Source: Lojkania enalia (lineage: Eukaryota > Ascomycota > Dothideomycetes > Pleosporales). Taken from it: DNA of 64,000 nucleotides. Under the pieces are notes generated by a model. It saw only the letters and a list, made by a program, of their open reading frames with translations. It had not been told where the DNA came from and searched no databases. The DNA is taken from positions 56,787 to 120,786 of the forward strand of contig ML986599.1 in NCBI GenBank assembly GCA_010094045.1. Reading direction: 5' to 3'. The position numbers were made by a program, and so were the translations under genes. This document shows, in pieces, positions 58,885-64,000 of this stretch. Each line of letters opens with the position of its first letter. The stretch's first letter is position 1.

Positions 58885-59560
58885 CTAAGCTCTCTCTAGC
58901 AGCTCTCGAACGCGATCGACGACGACCTTGAGTACGTTATATTGATCGTCCACCCCCGCCATGATCGAAGGCCACCGATCCTGTCCATATCGCACCACAA
59001 ACGTACTTCTTCCTCCCATTTCGTAGGTCCACAATATGCAGCCCTTTCCCACCCGGATTCCTCGCCCCCAATCGCCGAGTAAGACCACAAAAGGAGCACA
59101 TGGTTGCATATGGTACCTCGTTCGTGCTCTAGGATAGAAAGAACATGACGCCTTGGACTATGAGTCGCTAGAAGTGCTCCGTCCGGCAAGCTTTGCACCA
59201 GATATGCATTGCTTACATGTGAGGAAGCCAAGAGGCTACTCGCCAGAGTTTACGAGCGTGGCGTTCTCAGTCTGGTACCGACAATATACCCAGAAGCTCT
59301 CTATTTCGCCCTCCATGAATTGGAGGGCTTCGGCTGCGAAGTCTATGAGGTGGTATTGGGCTTTGTGATCCTGGACTTTCAAATACTTCGAGTTCTTCTC
59401 GCCACATCTCTCGTGGAGATGGTGGAAAGTCGCTGTTGACGATCTTATGCCCAGCTGTGCTAAGCTGGCAGGGCTCGGTACTGGCGACTGCATACTCAAC
59501 TATACTTACATGGGGCTGCTTTCGTCCATCTCGACGTGTATCCATCTCAGGAGACTCCAT
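58885..59560 (-). CDS. Hypothetical gene starting 16 bp from LTR-like copy D; 3' structure unresolved
   Basis: Exon 1 (59560-59510, MESPEMDTRRDGRKQPH) joins exon 2 at 59454 through a 55-nt intron (GTAAGT...GCACAG). Exon 2 encodes LGIRSSTATFHHLHERCG, AQYHLIDFAAEALQF and FWVYCRYQTENATLV, then TAG at 59236. Further on, in other frames, clearly protein-like segments continue (PFVVLLGDWGRGIRVG, STFVVRYGQDRWPSI, VVDRVRELLERA) to a stop at 58885. I could not find introns that unite all pieces, so this is either a gene with a frameshift/nonsense change or one with an unusual second intron. The family is unknown. The upstream neighbour is a solo-LTR-like element in the same orientation. Confidence 0.45.
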
Positions 59561-59576
59561 GCTCGATGACTGGTAC

Positions 59577-59803
59577 TGTGGTGAGAGGCGAATCTTGTCT
59601 CAGGGAGGGAGATGAGGAGCTGAACTGGTTGATTGAGGATGGCCAGCAGGCCATATTTATGTATATAAGGAAGGGTATATCAGCTGATATCCAGTGTAAT
59701 TTGATATCGTGCGACGGTATCTGATAAAACCTGCAACCGGATAACTTGCTCCCGTACGGTAGTAGGAAATCGTACTCAGTAGACTCGCCAAATCCCTATC
59801 ACA
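59577..59803 (-). mobile_element. Solo-LTR-like element, copy D (227 bp)
   Basis: In reverse orientation it begins TGTGATAGGG and ends CTCACCACA, with the perfect 5-bp duplication GTACC (GGTAC on the plus strand at 59572-59576 and 59804-59808). It has the fewest GATATC units, an extra segment of about 40 bp in its left half, and the same TATA-like and 3' blocks as the other copies. The ATG of the gene at 59560 lies just beyond its 3' end. Confidence 0.85.
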
Positions 59804-60459
59804 GGTACGATACTAGGTCAGCTTTCGATATCATAAATCCAATTTCCCCGTCATTTGTCTCCACTTCTCCGGAATCCAGCAGTGAATCGGAAACCCTAAT
59901 ATAGCCTTACGTATCATTTCCGTATATTCCTTCATTCCCTTGTTTGATATAGGAGTTATAAATATGATTAGCAAGACAAAGAATCATCATATCAGCAGCG
60001 TATATGCCGGGCCATTAGGATTCCATGGTATCTTTACAATTTCTTGCATGCAGTTTTAGGATATTTGTGTAATGTTCACACAATGCTGCTGGGTGAGGGT
60101 TCGACATACACAGTTGCTGAGATGCTGTGAACAGATAGGAGACAACACGATCATGATCTATCAAACCGCTTGTGTACCCTTTAGCAACGCTTACCTGAGT
60201 ACAGACTCCAGGCACTTCATGACAATCAAGTTGTTGAAGGGCCGAAATATTGGATTTCTCTCTTCGAGGTATTCCCCATGTTGCTTAAGATTTGAATAAT
60301 GCATCCACCCACATTTCCAATCCACATGCCATTCCCTAAAAGAGTTACTTTATGAACTTCTATGCCCCCACACCAAATCTCCCTCCGCAGAGAGCCTAGC
60401 GGCTCAGGCTTAAGCCCCAGAGGAAACCATGGTCTCTGCTGACTCTGTGGCGACTTGCA
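59804..60459. other. Intergenic region
   Basis: No gene recognised. Confidence 0.45.
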
Positions 60460-61092
60460 CCTCACGTCCTCCATTCTCATGACCGCAAAATAAAATGGCA
60501 TCTTTATCACACTCGACATCATAGTCTTCGGCCCAATTCTAAACACCGAGAAGTGAAAGTGCCCCAATGCCCTCGGCTGCGCACCACAAATGCAACGCTT
60601 CTGCGGGACAAGTAGATACATCTTCCCGTCCGTCTTGAAGACATTCGCGCGCCATTTTAACCCACATGCACATATAGCTGAATGGCTACACATGCTCTTC
60701 GGAATCCCATTCCGCACAAGGAAGGCCCTTTATCTCGATTCTTTACAGCACGCGCGAGCAAGTTGTGTTATTAGCCTTCACTCTCCTGCAGAACTCGCAG
60801 GCTAAAATACCAAGTGGATGTTGGCTATCAGCAGTAATGATCGCGTTTTACGTCTTGCAATACGTGCATTTCCACGTTCCGTTGACTTCCTGCATAGTGA
60901 CTCTTGTGTAGGAAATGCCATATTTACAGCTGGAGAGTGGGCGCGTCTCGATATAGTAGCCTTGGATTGAGACCTTTTGCTTTTGGAGGATGGAAATTTG
61001 GGTTCGGACCTAGTAGGGTTTGCCTGCAAGAATCCCTTTTCCTAGGGCAATTGCTTTGGAAATTGGATATTGATTGCGTTTAGACGCTCCAT
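60460..61092 (-). pseudogene. Dead member of the three-gene Cys-rich family
   Basis: From ATG 61092 (MERLNAINIQFPKQLP, then TAG) a basic Ser-rich leader runs into another frame with VNGTWKCTYCKT, a stop, then ILACEFCRR and NNTTCSRVL. A third frame reads SHSAICACGLKWRANVF and KRCICGAQPRALGHFHFSVFRIG. The order of CxxC, CxxC, CxCG and aromatic blocks matches the genes at 61539-62435 and 63000-63605. The stops replacing likely Gln codons fit CAG/CAA to TAG/TAA. At least two frameshifts are needed. It is the leftmost of three same-strand paralogues. Confidence 0.65.
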
Positions 61093-61538
61093 TTTGTTCG
61101 ATGTTTTATTAAATTTTAATTAGGGGAATCTTTTACTAGAATTAGAGGTTTTCATGTGCATAGATAAGGAAATATTGTACAACATAAGGAATGAGGATTC
61201 GTGCTAACTTATGTTCTGTTCTCTTACAACGTTAGGTTTTGAAATGCGAATATAATGCTATTCAATATCAGTCCTCGATCAAAGAGCCAACGCGCAAATT
61301 AGCATTGGATGAGATATGAGCAATCGATTCTGTCTCCAATTACTTGAGAACTCCTTTGTCCATTTCGCTAAGCCTAATCAGCAAGGGCGCAATGATAGGC
61401 CAATAGTTAAACAATAGTAACGTTATCACTATTCTTAGACATTTTCCGTCTTAAATATCTACATTTTAAGACCTGATAATCCCACTTGAAAATCAATCAT
61501 CCATTACATAAATCATTCCATTAAAAAAAACATCTAAG
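61093..61538. other. AT-rich spacer
   Basis: Spacer between two paralogues. No gene seen. Confidence 0.5.
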
Positions 61539-62435
61539 TTAATACGCCTGAATAGGCCGTGTAAATCCAAGACAGGGCGCGATCTGGTTCCTTTTATATT
61601 TGGAAAAGTAGCTTTTGTCGTAGGGCAGTGCAGTATATAATAGATTTGCTCGAGCGTAAATGGAGCTCCGAACCGATATCTGGCCAGAGTGTCGGAGCTC
61701 GCGAGCACGTGTCTCTTGACAAACGACGCCCACATTTCCGGAATTCTCCAGCTTTTCCATAGAAATGCTCAAGCACTGTTCTAGAGATGCCGCATATGTC
61801 ACGTCAGGATCTCCGTACCGGTAATCGGAATTGTCATCGATACGGAAATAGATCCAAGACGGCGACCAATGAGCCCCACAAGGACATGAGCTTGGGAAGG
61901 CCAGATTTATGCGTGTACTTGAAGTTAGTACCTCTCGGTCGTTTATATCCGGCAAAGCCCGGACAGAGAGCCCACAATCTCCACAGATTACACCGTGTGG
62001 GTTATCTTTGCTCTTATAGAATGGCAAAGACAACTCATCGTTCGCAATAAGGTGAGCGTGCTTGAGAACGTTGGTCGTTACACAACGTGGGGACCACGTC
62101 TCTTTACACAATCGACACTGTAGGAACCCCAGGGGGTATTTCCCAGGTATCTTGACTATCTCGTTCTCAAGATTACATTTTTCGCACCGCCAGATGCCAT
62201 CCACATCTTTGCGTGTGCTTCTCCAGATGTGGTATACCGTATCATGCACGATCCCGTCATATTCATCTTGTGATTCACGGCGCAATTGCTCGCGGGCTTT
62301 CTGCTCTAGGTGTGCAATGCGCGCTTTCACGGTTTCGATCCTTTCGCGATCGCGTTTGACGGGTTTGATTTGATTCTTCATTCTAAATGTCCCGGACATT
62401 GATTGTAATCTTTTAGTAAGTTTACTGAAAATCAT
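61539..62435 (-). CDS. Cys-rich, zinc-knuckle-like protein, 298 aa (paralogue family)
   Basis: A single exon beginning MIFSKLTKRLQSM, with a basic coiled-coil-like leader (RIETVKARIAHLEQKAREQL). Three CxxC-type blocks follow: DGIWRCEKCNLEN; FLQCRLCKETWSPRCVTTNVL; VICGDCGLSVRAL. A fourth is SSCPCGAHWSPSWIYFRI. The pattern W-x-C-x2-C...N, C-x2-C, W-x-P-x-C-x-T-[TN]-VL, C-x2-CG, C-x-CGA-x2-[YS] and W-[IY]-x-F is shared with the neighbour at 63000-63605. Four Cys pairs would suit one or two zinc sites. The ~100-residue C-terminal extension is unique to this copy. The function is unknown. Same-strand tandem arrangement implies local duplication. Confidence 0.7.
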   Translation of the reverse strand: MIFSKLTKRLQSMSGTFRMKNQIKPVKRDRERIETVKARIAHLEQKAREQLRRESQDEYDGIVHDTVYHIWRSTRKDVDGIWRCEKCNLENEIVKIPGKYPLGFLQCRLCKETWSPRCVTTNVLKHAHLIANDELSLPFYKSKDNPHGVICGDCGLSVRALPDINDREVLTSSTRINLAFPSSCPCGAHWSPSWIYFRIDDNSDYRYGDPDVTYAASLEQCLSISMEKLENSGNVGVVCQETRARELRHSGQISVRSSIYARANLLYTALPYDKSYFSKYKRNQIAPCLGFTRPIQAY

Positions 62436-62999
62436 GTTTTCAAATTGGGATATGATTATCGTTCAGTTTCACAGTAGGTATATGGCTTGTATCAGCGGAA
62501 GTTTATGCATATTTTATCTACGTGCATAACTCTGAAAGAGGAGTGATTGTAGAAGCACAGCGCTGACCCCGAAATCACCTCTCTATCTTGGGCTTCAGTG
62601 TGTTTATACAATGTGATGATAGATATTCGCTCCTCTGGGCTTCATCAGTGGGCTGGGTCAGAGTGTGCGACTATTTGCATGGAGATATCGAGCATTGGCA
62701 TTGTATTGAAATTTTACAAGAACCTGGAAAGCTTATCATATTGTACCTGTACTTGCTTTATGTTTTTAATTTAGGAATACATGAGGACCTCTATCTAAAC
62801 AAGCTGTCTTAGGTAATGCAAAACTCCGTCTCATCAAAATTGATTGGCACCAATTTCACCCAGATTTCAGGTGTATCGAAGCTTCTAAGATTATCTTGCA
62901 TCTTCAGATTGTAATGATTACTCTGACCCAAGAGAAATTATATCTCAACTTGTGCAAAAAGTAGCAACTCGTGGCATCGGAGGCCCATCTCCAGTATCT
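62436..62999. other. Spacer between paralogues
   Basis: This is upstream of the 62435 gene. Short frames only. Confidence 0.5.
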
Positions 63000-63605
63000 T
63001 TAACGTTCCTTCGGGAGGTAGTAATAACCGCTTTCACTGTAACCGACCCGAAAATACGCGTCATGTCGAACACTAAAACGATACCAGTCGGTGGAGTATG
63101 TTGCTCCACAGTCGCACTTCATGTGGCCGAAACGGACTAATGATGTTCGTAGTAGCGTTCCAGATTCTTTCATCACATCATTCTTCCCGGTGGCCTTCTT
63201 GTTTTTGGCTTTGAGCTTCTGCAGCATATTAGCGTATTTGGCCCGCCAAGTTTGACCACAATCATTGCAAATACAGAAGAAAGGTATCTCTTCCCTGAGG
63301 CGCCCTTCGAATTTCGGAATAGCAACTGGATCTTCGGCCTTTGAGAGAAAGCGGCGGAGGACAGAAGTCGTGTTACACGAAGGGTTCCATATATCCCCAC
63401 AGTTGTGGCACTTCATATGCGCGAAGGGATGCAGTCCGGCACTATATTTCAGTGAATTCTGAGATGAGCATGAGATACATTTCCATCGCCCGTCGATATT
63501 ATATTTCTGCTGTGGCAGTTGTAGCAATTCTAATTGACTAGGAAGCGGCGTGTCTAAGCGTTGAGGAGACTTGAGATTAGAGGAAGCTTTGCCGGAGTCA
63601 GTCAT
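63000..63605 (-). CDS. Cys-rich, zinc-knuckle-like protein, 201 aa (paralogue family)
   Basis: A single exon starting MTDSGKASSNLKSPQR. The conserved blocks are DGRWKCISCSSQN; HPFAHMKCHNCGDIWNPSC with TTSVL; CNDCGQTWRAKYAN; and FGHMKCDCGATYSTDWYRFSV. These are collinear with the 298-aa neighbour and with the dead copy further left, while the linkers differ completely, as in a fast-evolving family under constraint only at the metal-binding positions. There is no signal peptide, membrane segment or nuclease motif. The family is unknown to me. It resembles generic zinc-ribbon pairs (two CxxC per ribbon). Confidence 0.72.
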   Translation of the reverse strand: MTDSGKASSNLKSPQRLDTPLPSQLELLQLPQQKYNIDGRWKCISCSSQNSLKYSAGLHPFAHMKCHNCGDIWNPSCNTTSVLRRFLSKAEDPVAIPKFEGRLREEIPFFCICNDCGQTWRAKYANMLQKLKAKNKKATGKNDVMKESGTLLRTSLVRFGHMKCDCGATYSTDWYRFSVRHDAYFRVGYSESGYYYLPKER

Positions 63606-64000
63606 GATAAAGTTAGTCTTAGGCCGGAGTTCACTATCTCTTAGAGAATGTATTTGCAGCTAAAGGCTATTTTGAGAGATGGGATAAAGAGTACAGACTC
63701 ATATTCTGCAACACACTTTTCATTGTGATTGAACGTGCTGTTTTCAGTGCATTGTGTTCTCGATGTCTATCTATATAGCATTCACTACATTATACACGAC
63801 GATCTAGTTTTTCTCATACAGGAAGATTACGATATTATATTAATTACATCTGTAGTTACCAATATTATTGCGCATCTAAATTGGTTCACATTTATACTAT
63901 CATACTGACTATAAGTGAAAGTTCTAGTAATAAATGACAATCATGTATTGTTGCCTGTTATTGTTCTACTTATAATTAGTAGGGCAATATAAACTACGCA
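63606..64000. other. AT-rich right end of the window
   Basis: This is upstream DNA of the 63605 gene, increasingly AT-rich. No gene seen. Confidence 0.5.

Overview
The window looks like nuclear DNA of a filamentous ascomycete (Pezizomycotina; a plant-associated or saprotrophic lineage such as Leotiomycetes is an inference I cannot prove). The evidence is short GT-AG introns, mostly about 50-125 nt, with CTAAC/CTGAC-like branch sites. The gene families are also typical of filamentous fungi: Zn2Cys6 regulator, SNG1/DUF3533, CFEM-like membrane protein, GH7 and GH10 cellulose/xylan enzymes, and an NLR-type TPR array. Many broken genes carry C:G-to-T:A transitions, as expected after repeat-induced point mutation (RIP).

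Layout. 1-3.3 kb: a decayed NLR-type TPR array and two related small genes. 3.5-14 kb: an amino acid permease, a GNAT acetyltransferase, a CFEM-like one-TM protein, an LPGELRNKIY-type protein and an orphan 536-aa protein. 14-18.4 kb: gene-poor, with the first of four solo-LTR-like elements. 18.4-32.7 kb: a small membrane ORF with an in-frame stop, a TPR-SET protein, a GH10 xylanase with CBM1, two LTR-like copies, a secreted-protein pseudogene, a decayed MFS sugar transporter and a GH7 cellobiohydrolase. 35.6-46.4 kb: a compact gene-dense stretch with a Zn2Cys6 factor, a 65-aa two-exon microprotein, a chromodomain protein, an SNG1-like protein with a 21-nt microexon, a ferric-reductase-like protein and a secreted phospholipase A2. 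46.4-64 kb: mostly gene-poor, with a remarkable cysteine-ladder miniprotein, a decayed unknown gene, a PHO84-type phosphate transporter, a 708-aa orphan, a fourth LTR-like copy beside a small gene, and a tandem family of three Cys-rich (zinc-knuckle-like) paralogues, one of them dead.

Functional links. The GH10 xylanase, the dead sugar transporter and the GH7 cellobiohydrolase lie within 11 kb and all concern plant-polysaccharide use, but active genes there are mixed with decayed ones. The most unusual items are: (i) the 73-aa ORF at 49984-50308, with a possible N-myristoylation start (MGSGQSS) and 15 cysteines at exactly every third residue; (ii) a dispersed 192-227 bp TG...CA element in four copies with 5-bp target duplications, an internal GATATC tandem array and a TATA-like box; and (iii) the three-paralogue Cys-rich family at the right end. 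Exon joins were deduced by eye from frame and splice consensus, and no transcript evidence was available.
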